Shown one piece after another: positions 51,901 to 64,000 of a DNA stretch of 64,000 bases. The notes under the pieces were generated by a model, which was not told where the DNA came from, did not search any database, and saw only the letters and a list, made by a program, of their open reading frames with translations. The translations under genes were made by a program, and so were the position numbers. Source of the DNA: Xestospongia muta (taxonomy: Eukaryota; Porifera; Demospongiae; Haplosclerida; Petrosiidae); NCBI GenBank assembly GCA_963693285.1, contig OY848926.1, forward strand, positions 5,440,501 through 5,504,500. The letters run 5' to 3'. Each line of letters begins with the position of its first letter. Within the stretch, counting starts at the first letter, position 1.

Positions 51901-54900
51901 AATAAAATGATATAGTGGTAAAGCTTTGATGATATGAAGAACATTTTCAACTTTTGTTGTATTCATAACCATCTCAAGTAAATACTTTGTTGCATTGATT
52001 ACATATGTTCTAGGAAAAATACAAGAGTATGTAATTAATTATTACCTCATTATTAGTTTACTTTGAATCAGGTTTAAGCATCAAACTCTGCAAATATTGA
52101 AGTTCCTTTTCTTGTGACAAGGAAATTAATTGAAGGAAAGATATCTTCACTTTCATAAGAATATTATTTATTTTCAAAAAGTTATGCGATTGATGAAAAC
52201 AACAAAGTAGTAATATTCCAGAAACCAAACGTTGATGTGATTCAAGTGACTCTGATGTTAATAATTCAATAGCAGCTGTTTCTATCCACTCCTTCACAGC
52301 CTATAAAAATAGACAAGGAACATAACACAAAACTTAAATCTACATTAAAGATCACATAAATGTACAAATAAGGCTAATGAGATGCTTGTAGAGACACATG
52401 ACTAGCTATATACACGTGACAACATAATTATAAAGTAATATTTTTAAATTTTACCAAGTCCATTATATAGTAATTATAGTTATCATACTTCCAAGGGTCT
52501 AATCTAAATCAATTTGGTTGGTTTTCCAAATTAATTACAAATTCATGAAATTATGAACCATGTCTGGCAAATATTGTTATCTAAATTTTTGATCAAAACT
52601 GTCTACATAATAAAATCCTCTCATAACTTACAGCACTAATTTCAGTTTTGAGCATCCATGGTTTTTGACCTTCACAATGATGATCAATATATTGCTTATA
52701 AGCACAATTAAAGATATCAATACATTCATCTGTTTCAGTGTGAATTTCAAACTTCTCTTCAAATTTACCACTCAAAATGATATTCCTTAGTGGCTCTAAA
52801 TGAATTTCCATACTCTTGATACGCATATCTGAAGGACTTGGAACTGGTGAATTTGAATGTGACCTCAATAAATAGTCAACAACTGTATTTACAATGCCAG
52901 TTTTGCTTTTAGATTCAGGAAAAATCATTGTATCAAATTGTTTATGGACACCTAATAATTGGAAAATAAATGTTATTATACATACACAGTAATGTGTGAA
53001 GCCACACCTCCAGAGCGTATATTCTCATTTTGTATTTTTAGTAATCTGTTGTTTTTTGAATGTTCTTTAGGAGATCCATAAAGATACTCATAAGGATGAC
53101 CAAGGTCTTCCATTTTTGGAGAAAAAACTATATATTTGTAAGGAATACCAGGGTATATCTTTGATTTGATAAACTCATAGTCCACTTCCAAAGAAAATTT
53201 GATAACATGTAACCCTTCACCAGCATCTCTGTAAGCATAGAAATAAACTTCAAATAATCTAATATAATATACCTGACAAATTCACCAGGACCAATATCGA
53301 GCTTCCAGTTTCCTAATTCCTTCACCCCAAACCTCATGTAAACTGATGACTTTCCCTCCTTCCATTCCCAGGCATCCAATAAAATTATAGCATTGAATTG
53401 GAGGCACATAGCCTTCTCTTTATTAGGACTCAAAACTGAAGGTTGAGGTCCTGTCTTAGGCCTAAAACAATGTCAGTGATAAAAGCTATTATATATTAAT
53501 TGACTCACATTTGTTGTGTGTCTTCAGAAGTGGTTTTGGTCTTTCCACCATCTTCAGATTTGTTGCCATTATTTGACATTTCACTAGAGAGTACTTCAGA
53601 CATCACTCTTTTATCATTCTTATTTCTAACACCATCTGATTCTACAGGGAGTTGCTTTTGGTTTCCAGCAATGGGTGAAGATACAGGAGTTATATCTGTA
53701 TCAGATGCCTCTCCAATAAATGAGTCATCATTGTCACAAGTAGATTTATCACCTGTACTGGTAGTGTGAGGCTGGCTAACTAATGTTTTATTTTCTTTTG
53801 CCTGTGATACTTCCTGATTTGATTCCTCTTTTAATGGTTTGAGATCCTGATCAAGTATTAAATCTGGTGGAGCAGTTGCTACTGGCAAAGAAGGATAAAT
53901 ATCTTCTACATTTGGAATCTTTTTTGGAGCAGGTTCGTCTGTGCTATCAGACTTCTTTCTTTTTTGTGCTTCGTTTATATTCTGTTGCCCTGTTGATTTA
54001 TCTTCTTGAATTTCTATACCAATTTCTTTGGCATTATTGGACTCTGTCTTGTACAAAAGGAGGTCATGAGTTTGTGAATTAACATTGTTGGATTGATGAT
54101 CTTCGCAAGAAAGTTCAGGTGGTAATAGTACTCCTGGAGCTGTATCACTATCTGGTAATGGAGCCAGTGAAGGTGCTGTATGACATATTTCAGTATTATC
54201 CTCTTCTATGCCAGAAGTATTAACAACATGAATTTGTAAATTTGAATCTAGACTAAAATTATCAGGCACTATATTACTTTCTTCTGATAAAGGTAATTCA
54301 AGACAAGTGTCAGTATTTTCTCCTTCTATTCCAGAAGTATTATCAGTAGTATCATGTAGTCTGGATGGAGACATTTGATGCATGACATCTTCTTCTTTCA
54401 CAATAACAGTGTCACCAAAGTTATCATCTGATTCATCCTCAGTCTTCCTTTTCTTGCCTGGATACTCTGGAGTTTCACTTGTACACTGGCGTTTACCAGG
54501 AGGATTATGTGGTGATGTAGCAACAGAAGTCTGGGGTACAATCAACAAATGAGGAGGTGATCCTGTCTCCATTGGATAAATATCTAACTGGTTGTCAGTT
54601 ACAATGGCAGAAACTGTACTTCCAGATGCATCATCTTGTTGAGGTGTTGTTGGTATGGGCGATATACCAGACATGTCAATTGCAGGCTGCTCAGAAACGC
54701 TCTCACTTGTTAGAGTGGTGTCAAGAGATTTGTCCATTGCCTGATAGAGCTCTGATAGAGTATGTGCATCAAGTATAGCTGATAGTTCATCTCTTGACGC
54801 AGCAGGTGGAATATTAGGAGCTAAGTCGAGTGATAGTTGATACTGCATTTGAGGTGATTTACACTGATAACAGGTTGCTGAATCAACCACTAAAAAAGTC

Positions 54901-55160
54901 TTACACTGAGAATTGATACACTGTTTTAAAGGTGTCTGATCAAATATGTCTGAGTCTTGAGGTGCTGAACAAACCTGACATTTTTCAGCTTTGAAATGCA
55001 ATAACACATCGCATAATAGGCACTTTTTACGCTGCATTACTACAAAAGACATTCCACAACTCCCACAAAATTTAGAATTTGAAGGACTCTGTTGATTACA
55101 TCTCTTACATAAGATAGTTTGTTCAGGAGCTGTAGAGAGCTCTCCAGGTGTCTCAGACAT
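33992..55160 (-). CDS. RNF213: RNF213-like giant AAA+ / RZ-finger E3 protein, copy 1 (complete, no RING)
   Basis: About 60 exons run from ATG 55160 (MSETPGELSTAPEQ) to TAA at 33992. In order: an N-terminal zinc-ribbon block, a long disordered acidic region (about 53500-54800), a CBM20-like domain (about 52980-53480), helical stalk exons (about 48600-52930), a UBA-bearing exon (47279-48529), then the dynein-like AAA+ core. The core has the nucleotide site KSERAGMGKSLY (about 46380), Walker A GETGCGKTRLI (about 44790), Walker A VGKPGSSKSLAK (about 43420) and Walker B VVVLDEVGLAEDSP (about 43150), near-identical to vertebrate mysterin. The E3 part includes a METE-rich acidic linker (40431-40679) and the RZ finger (36632-36813). 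The C-terminus (33992-34186) matches too. The family is a cytosolic ubiquitin ligase that coats lipid droplets and intracellular pathogens. The RING finger is absent. Exon-level boundaries were not all resolved. Confidence 0.92.
36632..36813 (-). other. RZ zinc finger of RNF213 copy 1
   Basis: Two exons (36813-36779 and 36729-36632) encode CPNGHPYFVSECGQPMQQ followed by YTCPQCKCAIGGQDHK. All metal-binding Cys/His and the central Cys of the SECG segment are present, as in the vertebrate RZ finger (CPNGHP...ECGRPM...C..C.APIGG.DH). Confidence 0.9.
38287..38846 (-). other. Position of the missing RING finger in RNF213 copy 1
   Basis: Exons read ...QLFIEHIVTKF... RYAKRIAL, then FLKSQPDFTKAK...LDGDTGKKLKY, then DMQKIIRDCCKSFFMEVVSSLCF. 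In vertebrates the C3HC4 RING lies between the counterparts of the second and third blocks. Here a 71-nt intron joins them directly, with no Cys/His cluster. Confidence 0.8.
47279..48529 (-). other. Large exon with UBA-like domain in RNF213 copy 1
   Basis: A single open exon of about 410 residues lies between the stalk and the AAA+ core. Near its end, HPVVRELMQAGFSLDECKTA...NTQKAMEYIMG has the UBA pattern (helix, M-x-x-G-F, A-x-x...N-x-x-x-A). A second, weaker UBA-like stretch (KESCGFSKKLILLGFERC) lies about 120 residues before it. Acidic SDSD/EDE linkers surround both. I do not recall a UBA at this place in vertebrate RNF213. Confidence 0.55.
54800..55130 (-). other. N-terminal double zinc-ribbon of RNF213 copy 1
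   Basis: Four CxxC-type pairs occur within about 110 residues: CKRCNQQSPSNSKFCGSCG, CLLCDVLLHFKAEKCQVC, and CINSQC...CYQC. They resemble tandem DZR zinc ribbons. Vertebrate RNF213 also begins with a short zinc-ribbon-like motif (CPSC...FCSQCG), here apparently extended. Confidence 0.7.
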
Positions 55161-56314
55161 TGTGCTAGCCTACAAAGAATATATAACTACATTGAATCAA
55201 AATTTAGAATGCTAACTTTATATAATTTTAATTAATAATTATTATATTTTGGAAGTTAATTAACATCATGACCACACAGCAAGTATGGATCCAGTGCTTA
55301 CTATAAACATTGCCTTCTTTCATTTTAAGGTGTTAATGGTAATGGCTAGCATCAAAAGTATCAATTAAAGTATCAATTGAAAGCACTAATTTTATATTTT
55401 AAATCAGTTCCAATCATTTCTAATGTAGCCTATAGTCTAAGTTTCAATATTTGAAATATTTCATTTTTCTAACGGCTATCAACAGTCTACGACTTAACTG
55501 AACACTAGTTCAGTGAACTTTGTGTATATATATGTATGTGTGTATATATATATATAATATTATATATTACTAAACATGAAAGGATTAATTTATCTTTTAA
55601 AATATTTTAGAAGACACTGAACACCCTACTATCAATTACCAGTACATTGTTATAGATTAGTTATCTCTGTTACCTACATTCAATCTCAATACTGACACAG
55701 TGTCTGTCAGTAGAAGAGAGATAGCTTTGTCTTCGGTTGCCGACAGTTAGAGGCGGATTAAAATTAAGGGAAATGAACGGATCTTCCCCCTATAGTTGGT
55801 GGAAGCTTGGGAGTGGGGGTAAAAAATGTTGCTTGTTGAGCAAAGTATGTTTTGGTATCTTTTTAAATAATAGTTATCTAATCTTTATTGAAGGTTGCTC
55901 TTGAGTATGGAGTTACAAGCCTTTCTTTGTAAATTAAGCTTGTTTTCATGTTCATATTTTGTATGATGACAAATGTACATAATATTAGGTAGGCTGACTC
56001 CAGATGTAACTGTTATCTAGATACTGGTTAAATTCATAAACCAAAACAAGCCATCTATCAATTAACATAACACTTTGAATGTATGAATCATTGATAATTT
56101 TGGTCATAACAATTTCACACATGCTGCAATCATGATCATTTTTGTTGTCTAATTATTTCCATGATTACTTATTACAAAAAATTTTGAACAAAATAATATA
56201 TAGCTACTGCAAAATTTGTAGTAATCACCTAAATACTTTTATAATAATAACATTGTTAATTAACAAAATATTTAGCTTTAATTTCATCTAGCTCTATCTG
56301 CATATGTACTCATA
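55161..56314. promoter_or_regulatory. Intergenic region between tandem RNF213 copies
   Basis: 1.15 kb containing the promoter of copy 1 and the 3' flank of copy 2. A TA/TG microsatellite runs from about 55527 to 55570. No gene seen. Immune-type promoter motifs were not identified. Confidence 0.5.
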
Positions 56315-59300
56315 TTAATCTTTAATATCATGTTCATGTTGTTGTTGGTAGAATACTATAGCTTTCCATGTAGCTACAGCTTGACCAACTGTAATAGTCT
56401 GTGCGAACTCTTCTTCAAATTGAGGAGGTAGTCCCTCTAATCCATAGTTATCCAAATGAGCAACTAATGTATCAATAAGACTAAAGACAATATTATATAA
56501 AGATGTTTCATAGTTAGATATAATACTTACGGCCAGTCCTTTTCATCAGGGTTTCTATGACGGACATTGGTTTCAATAAACTCATAAAGAAGGTTAAGTA
56601 GAGGAGGAATATCAAATTGTCGTAAGAACCTTCTGAGTTCCTTCTCTACATCTTTGTCTAATGCTTGTAGAAAGTCTTGACCCAATGAATCAAAAGGCTC
56701 CTATTTATATAAACACATAATACATTATGTCAGTGTGTAGGTGATCTCTTTACTTGTCTAGATAGAGTGAGTCTCTTAGCCATTTTTACTGATATTGTCT
56801 CCCACAGTGATAAGATATGACCCAAACTACAATACTCCATAGCCTATAATAACTCAATGATTGTTAACATTGGATATAGCTAATATACCTTCTTGCTAGT
56901 AAACTTTCTTTCCATTTTTAATACTTTCTTGACATATTTCTTTAGTTCTGTATTAGCATCAGTTCTTCCAGAGGAGAGAAATCCAATTACTATCTCTACT
57001 ACATCAAGACACTTTCTTAAACTTTGCATTGTACGTAGTTCAGTAACTATCTCTGTTTGTTGTCTGACACTGAGTTTGATCTAAAGAAAACACCAGAATA
57101 TAACTGATGATTAGTACGTGTTTCTATTACCTGTGGTGATACATTCTTCCTAATGTTAGCAAATGTTTCAGCAGTGTACACATCTTTTCTGTATACAACT
57201 TGAGGGATTTCTAGTTGAATAAGAGGTTTGCCATGGATAAAACGGTCCACTACATGTTTCTCTAATGCAGGGAGATCATAAATGACATTTTGTCCTTTTC
57301 CATGTTCCAGAGAATATTGGCAGTGAGAGAGAACAATAGAGAGAAGTTGATGTTCATACTCCAAGAGATGACAGTGTTGGATATGACTAACTGGTACCTT
57401 GTGTTCTCTCCACATAATACTAAACACAGTAGTATCATATTGATCAAATGATATAAGTCTTACTTTTTTTGTTTCTTCTTTAACTGAGAGCGATACTTCT
57501 CCATAAAGTCATTGTGTACTCCAACTAGTAAATCAACTAGAGCAACTGTACATACTCCTGGACCAGTCAAGGTAGGGATGAGATAAGAGAGAGGAAGAGA
57601 TTCATCCCAAGTAACTCTTGTCAGATATTCAGAGTCAACAGGAACACGTGCTAATAGAAATAAAACAGTAAACTGTGGTAATATCTGGTTAATAATATTT
57701 ACAATATTCTTTGAGTTTGTCTTTTATTAAACTCCAAGCATTTCTAACACAGTCAAGTTTCTCATGGAACTGGTTCCTTTTCTGTTCAGTATGACTTCCT
57801 ATAGTATATCAGTAATATACTAACAAGGTAAGTGATTACTATACCTTTCCCTAGTTCTCTAATGAACTGTCCTATAGTGTATTGAGCTACTTCAGTTTTG
57901 TCCAGTCTTCTGTGACTAAGTTCATACATTTGTTGTTGTAGTTTTACAATGCCAGGTAGATACTGGGTAGCTCTTAACAGAGGCTCCTAAAAGTAAAAAA
58001 AATACTCATTAATGAAATAATCTTTATATAATACCTGTTTTGTGAACTCATGTAGGATAGGACAAGTATCTTTACGGGTCTGTAGAGTTTGAAAAAGGTG
58101 TTCCAATGTGATCCGAGAACGATAGGTCCACAAGTGAGGGAGGATGTCTTTTGGAGCTACAGACATTCTTTCATGAATTACATAAAACAAACGATCTCGA
58201 TCTGTAAAGAGAAGAAGTTAGTATATTTAATTTACTAGATGGATTGTTAACCTTCTCTCTTGTCATTTACAAGCAGAAGTGTTGCTTGTTGTAATGTCAC
58301 CTCCAATTTCTAAATATTATGTTGATATATCACTTACATGTAATATACTTACATTTAATATAGGTTCAATGTAGACATTATTAAAACATCTCTCCCATTC
58401 TGTTCTAGCATTTCTAGTACCTAATGTTGCATATGTGGATACACTAGTAGCTACAGAACAATAAAAAAGATTATAATTTCATGAAAGCTCTGGTCACTCA
58501 CGAATATTACGTTCCTCTGTGACAATATCTTTGAGTATCATATGTAAGATAAGACAAGACTCATCCTTACTCTTCCCTATAGCTCGACTCAAAATATTAA
58601 TATCACACTGTAAATGTCGCCAGAAGAAGAGAGGTAAGTCTGCAGGTCTGACTTGACTCTTGGTAAGATCTAGTAGACCTTCAATAGCATGCTAATATAA
58701 AGAGATCATCATTAAATAAACATATTATTAGTGACATACCTCATTGTTACATGATGCCCATAGTAATGATGTATGCATTAGAACTCTAACAATGGCACAG
58801 GCTGCTGGAGATAAAGTTCTTTCAGATGAAGGGACAGTTTCACGTTGATCAGGACGACCAAGTGCATAGCCTGTTTCAGTAGTATCAGTGCTGAAGGATT
58901 GAATTTTGAATGAACAAAAAATAGAAACCAACATCTACTCACATTCTAGCTGTTCTGTTGCCAGATGTAAGTTGATGGTTTTGACCTCCAATTGCAGACC
59001 CACATTGTGGACAATTGTATCGCTGCATTGGTCTTCCACACTAATGTAGCAAATGATACAAATATGCACAATGCACATCTTATCATACCTCAGATACAAA
59101 ATAAGGATGACCTCTAGCACATTCTGATAAAGATAAGACATAACAATATTAGACACTTTGTTTAGTCAACTCACCATAGAAAGCACCTCCTAAAGCACTT
59201 CTTGCAATTGGTAAACTATCTTCTGGCATAGTAGGTAGAAATGCTCCCTATAATAACATATTATATTGTAGAGGTATTATAGTGAACTACCTTTAATTCT

Positions 59301-62300
59301 CCTGGACTGTTTATCATCTTAATAAAAGGTTGTAATATAACCAACTTCTCTTTACTCTGTAGTGCAGTAACTACATGTATAATTAAGTTAGTTAAGAGTC
59401 TATTCTGTGGACTCATTCCTGGTCTCAATAACATAGGTTCTAGTCTACCACAATAAGTATTCTCAATAAGAGCCTGAGCTGTCCACATTAACTATAAAAT
59501 AGAAATACTCAGTGACTGATAGTTCAATGATATAAACATACTGATCTGTTTAATATTTTACACTTCTTTGTTAAGCTGGATATTTCTGTCCTCATTTCAT
59601 CCTTATTACAAAGTAAATCACAGTTCTCATAACATATAACTTACTGTCACTTTCTTAGATTCATTAGTGAAAACACAACTACCAGTGATTACCTGATAGA
59701 TCCCTAACAACAGAGTAGCAGCATCTTTGGCAGTAAGTCCCTGAACAATCAGTTGAAAAGAGATAATCAAACATCAACAGGATTGTAACTATAAAAATAC
59801 CTCTGTAGTTTTTTGCAGTTTATCCAATTCTTGACCATATACTGCATCAGTAAGAGTAGTTCTTAAATTTCCATAAACTTGATAAATGACAAATGGATCA
59901 CTAGTTTGTTGCTCCTAGTTATAATATAATGACCACTATATTTAAAACATTTCACAACTACTTCATTAGATCTTTGTAGATGATGAGGTACAACCCATTG
60001 CATAGTTTGATCTGAAGTGATGTTAGTTAAGAAGGAGACACCATATTGTCTAGCTAGTTGTTTTACTAAGAACACACCAGGACCAGAATTATCAGTATTA
60101 ACAATATCATTAATACAACATCTTTTAGTAACATCTAATAAAAGCTGTGTTTCATGTTTATAATAACCCTGATGTCTACTACTAGCTCCATGTTGACAGT
60201 GAAGGAGTTCAGCCACTACTACAATAGCATATCGTAATTTGGCAATTCCTTCCAAATATTGCAGACGAATACCTCCCTCAACAGAGGGAGCTGGATTGTT
60301 CATAATAACTTCTATACCCTCAATCATAACTTGGTGAGCATGCCTGACTTTATCATGTATATAACTGTATTGTTTATGGAGAGCATCCTATAGAAAGAAA
60401 TATAATGATGTGTGTTATTGACTATCTCTTAGTAGTCTACCTCAAAACATTGTATACATAATAAACACAGACTATGGTCATCTTTAATGATTTGTTGTGA
60501 TCGTGTAAAATAATCCTCTAAATGTTCTCTGACTACCTCAGTACTAAAAAAAAGATATAAACAGCTATCAGTATATATATATGACTTACTTATGTTCTAG
60601 TAGTAGTTGTAATAAGAAGGAACGTATCACTGGTACTTTGTCTACTTTCTCTTTATCTGAATAACTGAAATCTTTGGTCTTGTCTTGTTCAGTGAACACA
60701 ACAGTTAATAGTTCTTTAATGAGAGCTGGTTCAGGTGGATTAGGTTGACCAAAACAGAGAGAAGACACTACTTCCATAAAGAAAGATTTGCAATATTCAC
60801 GAATTGTTTTCTGCATATCAGATCTTTACAAAAGAAATTGTCAAACTTATTTTGTGGGAGTACTGACTCACGAGTATTTTAATTTTTTTTTCCCTGTATC
60901 TCCATCCAAAGCTCGAAGAACTGTCTGTATATTTTGAACAGTTTTGGCTTTTGTAAAATCTGCTTTTGATTTTAGGAACTAGTAAACAAAAGTAATTACC
61001 ATTAGGAGAGATTTCATTATGACTTCTCTTACTAGTGCAATTCTTTTTGCATAACGAACAAGCTCAACAAATTTCTTGTCATCAATTGAAAATTTTGTAA
61101 CAATATGTTCAACAAAGAGTTGAACTGCTCTCACACTTTGCCAAGAGTGTCTACAGTTAAATAATGACAACTGATTATTTCATAATGATACTGGTGTCTG
61201 TACCTGATCTCTCTAGTGAGTTCAGCTGTTGGTTCTGCTAGAGTTAATATAGAATCAATTGCATTTTGGCATAACTGTAGTTTGACAAGTCTATGAGGAA
61301 CATATGCTCTATCATCAGGATCCAATGGTAGTGCTAAATTATTCTCATTGATGGCAACTTTAACAGCATACAGTGGTAACTCCATATACTGTGAACTGTA
61401 TTCTTCTATATAAACACAGAAATATCAAATAAGATTATTATGATTATAATAACCTATTGTTTTATCCAGCTGTACTAAGATACCAGGTATATGAGTAGTT
61501 AGTTGACCAAACCACATAATTTCTTGTTGATATTGATGATATACTACATGAACTGCAGCCAATTGAGAGAGAAAAGAAGATAGACCATCAATGAAGTCTG
61601 GTCCTGTAATAATAGTGTGAAGTGCCTTTCCAATGATCTGACAAATATTTTTAAAATCAGTTGTATAGTTAATCAGTCACTAACTTTATATTCCTCATCA
61701 GATTTATGATGAGTTATGAAATGAACACTTCTCAAGTAATCATGAAGATAAAGTTGATAAAATTCAATCCAGTGTTCTTCTGACACATCATTTAAGATAC
61801 ATGCTACAGGAGTATCTGTCAAGATCTCACAGAGTTGAATGTGGACTCCTTGTCTATGACCACCTAGAAAAAAATCCAACAAAAAAAGAGAAAAAAAAGA
61901 AAAAAAAGAGAAAAGAGTCCCATGTGACAGATATACTGTAAACTGTACCTGCAGTGTGTTTGGCACTCTCTAATTTTGAGTCAATGGTTTCTTTAACCAA
62001 CCAAAAGAAAGGAAATTGACAAGAGAATTGTTCAGTAGTTACTACTCCAGATGTTCCTACTCTGTTGACACCTGACTGGAAGTCATGATACTCTATTCCT
62101 TTGCCCATTGAGAAACTCTCATAACTAAATTGACATAGTTTATCATCAGAGAATACTTGAAGCCACAGCTGTTGTAATGGGTTCATCTCTTCTTGTCTAG
62201 GATGACTACAATTATGATAATTTAAGATAAACTGTGAATGTTCATATTAATATACCTAGATTTTATAAGGTCTAAATTTGAGTAGTGATCTGTAAATGAG

Positions 62301-64000
62301 AGAATGGCTGCAAAAATTGGTACAATAACTTCATCTAATCTTCTCTCTAATACATTCTGAAAAGTTCCTCCAATTTGTAGTTTTCGACCACTCAATGCTT
62401 CCTTAAGTACCCATTCCTTGTCTTGATGTACGGTGTCTCTCTCTTTTAACACATTTCTAATGTGTTTTACTAGTGCTCCATAAAAGGTATGATCATCTAT
62501 TAAAAATCAATGAATAAGTTGATATCATAACTTAGTGTTTACCTAGAGGATAGGTAGGATTCTGAGGGATCAGATCCAGTAATAATTTAACTCGATGTGC
62601 AGCCCACTCTTTTCTAGTGTCATCATTCTTTACCATTCTAGCTACTGCAGCTTGAATACAGTTATAGAGACGATGGCATTGATTATGATGTACTCTAGAT
62701 GGTCTAGTCATTGGTGAGGTATAAGTCTCCATTGGAACGTCATCATCAAACTAGAGAAATGAATCTCAATGGTTGAAAACAGTGCATGCTATCTAGTCTA
62801 CCTCCTCATCAACTTCCATTTGTCCATATGATGTCTCTTCAGGGAAATGTAATTGCTCCAAGTCTTCAGTTTCCATCTTTTCTCCAGTCATATGTTGTTC
62901 TGCCAATGTTTCCATATCCTGCTCATTAATGAGATCTAATGTCTGATTATTAGGTTCCAGATTTTCAGTCTCCATGATAGCAACTGGCTCTTTGCTCTCT
63001 CCTTCTCTTTGACTTTCAATCTTGTCCCCTTTAACTGGTTTCTTATAAGATAAGAAATCTCTATTATAAAACAGATCACTTATAGGAGCACTCAGAGCAT
63101 CATTAAGAGTGAGTGCTGTATCAGGAGGAGCTCGTATATCATCTATATGAGCTGATATCCAAGAACCTCCTTGAAATCCTACAAAAGAAGAACTATGTTT
63201 GTCTGTCTCTCCAGCTTGACGAGGAAGATGAATGATGAAGAGAACATGAACAAAGGCTTGTCCCTCTTTCCATTGATAATTGGCTTTTTCTCTCTCGTCA
63301 TCAATACGATACCGAGCACAAGCTATAAGATCACCAAATAAGTGACCAGAATCACATTGGATTATTAGAAGTGTATCATTCTTGTTGTGTCGACAGAATG
63401 CAGGACTATGTGAAGATCATAAATGTCCATTAATATAATATAAATTATTTACCTAATTTTATTACTAAAGTCCATTTCTGTATCAAATTCTTGAAGTAAG
63501 AAACACAAGACTTGATCTTCTCTCATATCAATACACTGACATAATTCATTGAGCTCTTGACTAGACAGAAGATGACTATGAGTAGTCACCTAATAATAAG
63601 ATAATAACACAATATAATAATATTATAACTGACTTGTATTAGAAGACCACAGTTATCTTCAATATGACTACAATTATGAAGATGATGAACAAGGAACTGG
63701 ACAATAGAGCCATGATGTTGTTCTGAGAAATATATATGACTTAATGTTCTTTGATCATCAGCTAATGCTGTACGATGTAATCGAATGAGTGCATCTGGTG
63801 AAGCCATTTGTAAGAGAATTCTTTTGCTTCTAACTAAGACAGCTTCCTTCCATTCTTCAGAGTCTTCATCTTGTTCTGGTCTTTCTTGATGTAGTTGTTG
63901 AGTAGCCTGGAAGATCACAGAGGCTGGAGTGTCATTTTGATAGCCAACAAAAGCATCTTGTTCAGTGAACCTTGGAAAAATTTAACTAATTGAAATTTGA
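56315..64000 (-). CDS. RNF213: RNF213-like gene, copy 2, C-terminal part (5' end outside window)
   Basis: This matches copy 1 exon by exon from 56315 (stop TAA) to the window edge at a constant offset of about 22.3 kb, with high similarity in introns as well, so it is a recent tandem duplicate. It covers the E3 shell, the METE-rich acidic linker (about 62793-62975), the RZ finger and the C-terminal domain. The AAA+ core should lie beyond 64000. As in copy 1 the RING is absent (about 60586-61160). No frameshift or nonsense change was seen in the exons I read, so it looks functional. One intron (about 61864-61918) has gained a purine-rich low-complexity stretch. The acidic linker is the most diverged part. 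Confidence 0.9.
58946..59128 (-). other. RZ zinc finger of RNF213 copy 2
   Basis: Two exons encode CARGHPYFVSECGRPMQR and YNCPQCGSAIGGQNHQ. Metal ligands and the central Cys are kept despite several substitutions relative to copy 1 (for example PN to AR before GH). Confidence 0.85.

Noticed and set aside
61864..61918. Poly-A/purine run in RNF213 copy 2 as a coding disruption
   Set aside because: It falls inside an intron next to the GGTCATAG exon boundary and leaves the coding frame unchanged.

Overview
The window is AT-rich, intron-dense animal nuclear DNA. Introns are mostly 45-100 bp with GT-AG ends, intergenic gaps are short, and the genes are typically metazoan: TANGO6, ZNF330, TFPT, cystinosin, DNAI3, POLDIP3, TRAF7, GTPBP3, TTLL9, a G-protein gamma subunit, U2AF2 and RNF213. 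Very compact genes, ciliary genes and a hevamine-type chitinase pair in one place suggest an early-branching animal, most likely a demosponge. That placement is an inference; no rRNA or other marker is present.

Layout. 1-3.4 kb holds the 3' end of TANGO6 (+) converging on ZNF330 (-). 3.4-13.8 kb is a disturbed region: a duplicated RRM fragment of the POLDIP3-like gene, a duplicated TFPT promoter, a frameshifted unrecognised gene carrying an inverted-repeat element, low-complexity and repeat DNA, an intact TFPT/INO80F gene, two truncated gene remnants (cystinosin and DNAI3) abutting at their broken 5' ends with one in-frame stop each, and a structured candidate Pol III ncRNA. 14.5-25.8 kb is orderly: POLDIP3-like (-), TRAF7 (+), GTPBP3 (-) and an intronless TTLL9 (-). 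26-28.3 kb holds two intronless GH18 class III chitinase-like genes (+), one with an intact catalytic motif and one without. 28.6-33.7 kb holds a tiny G-gamma gene (-) and U2AF2 (+).

34-64 kb is a tandem pair of RNF213-like giant AAA+/E3 genes (-). The downstream copy is complete (about 21 kb). The upstream copy is cut by the window edge and only its 3' part is seen. Both copies keep the RZ zinc finger but lack the RING finger at the position it occupies in vertebrate RNF213. The complete copy also has an N-terminal zinc-ribbon module and an exon with a UBA-like domain.

The observations I rate highest are the RING-less, RZ-containing, tandemly duplicated RNF213 genes, the active/inactive chitinase pair, and the unassigned structured RNA at 13.4-13.8 kb. 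All homology statements rest on reading translations against remembered families, not on searches.
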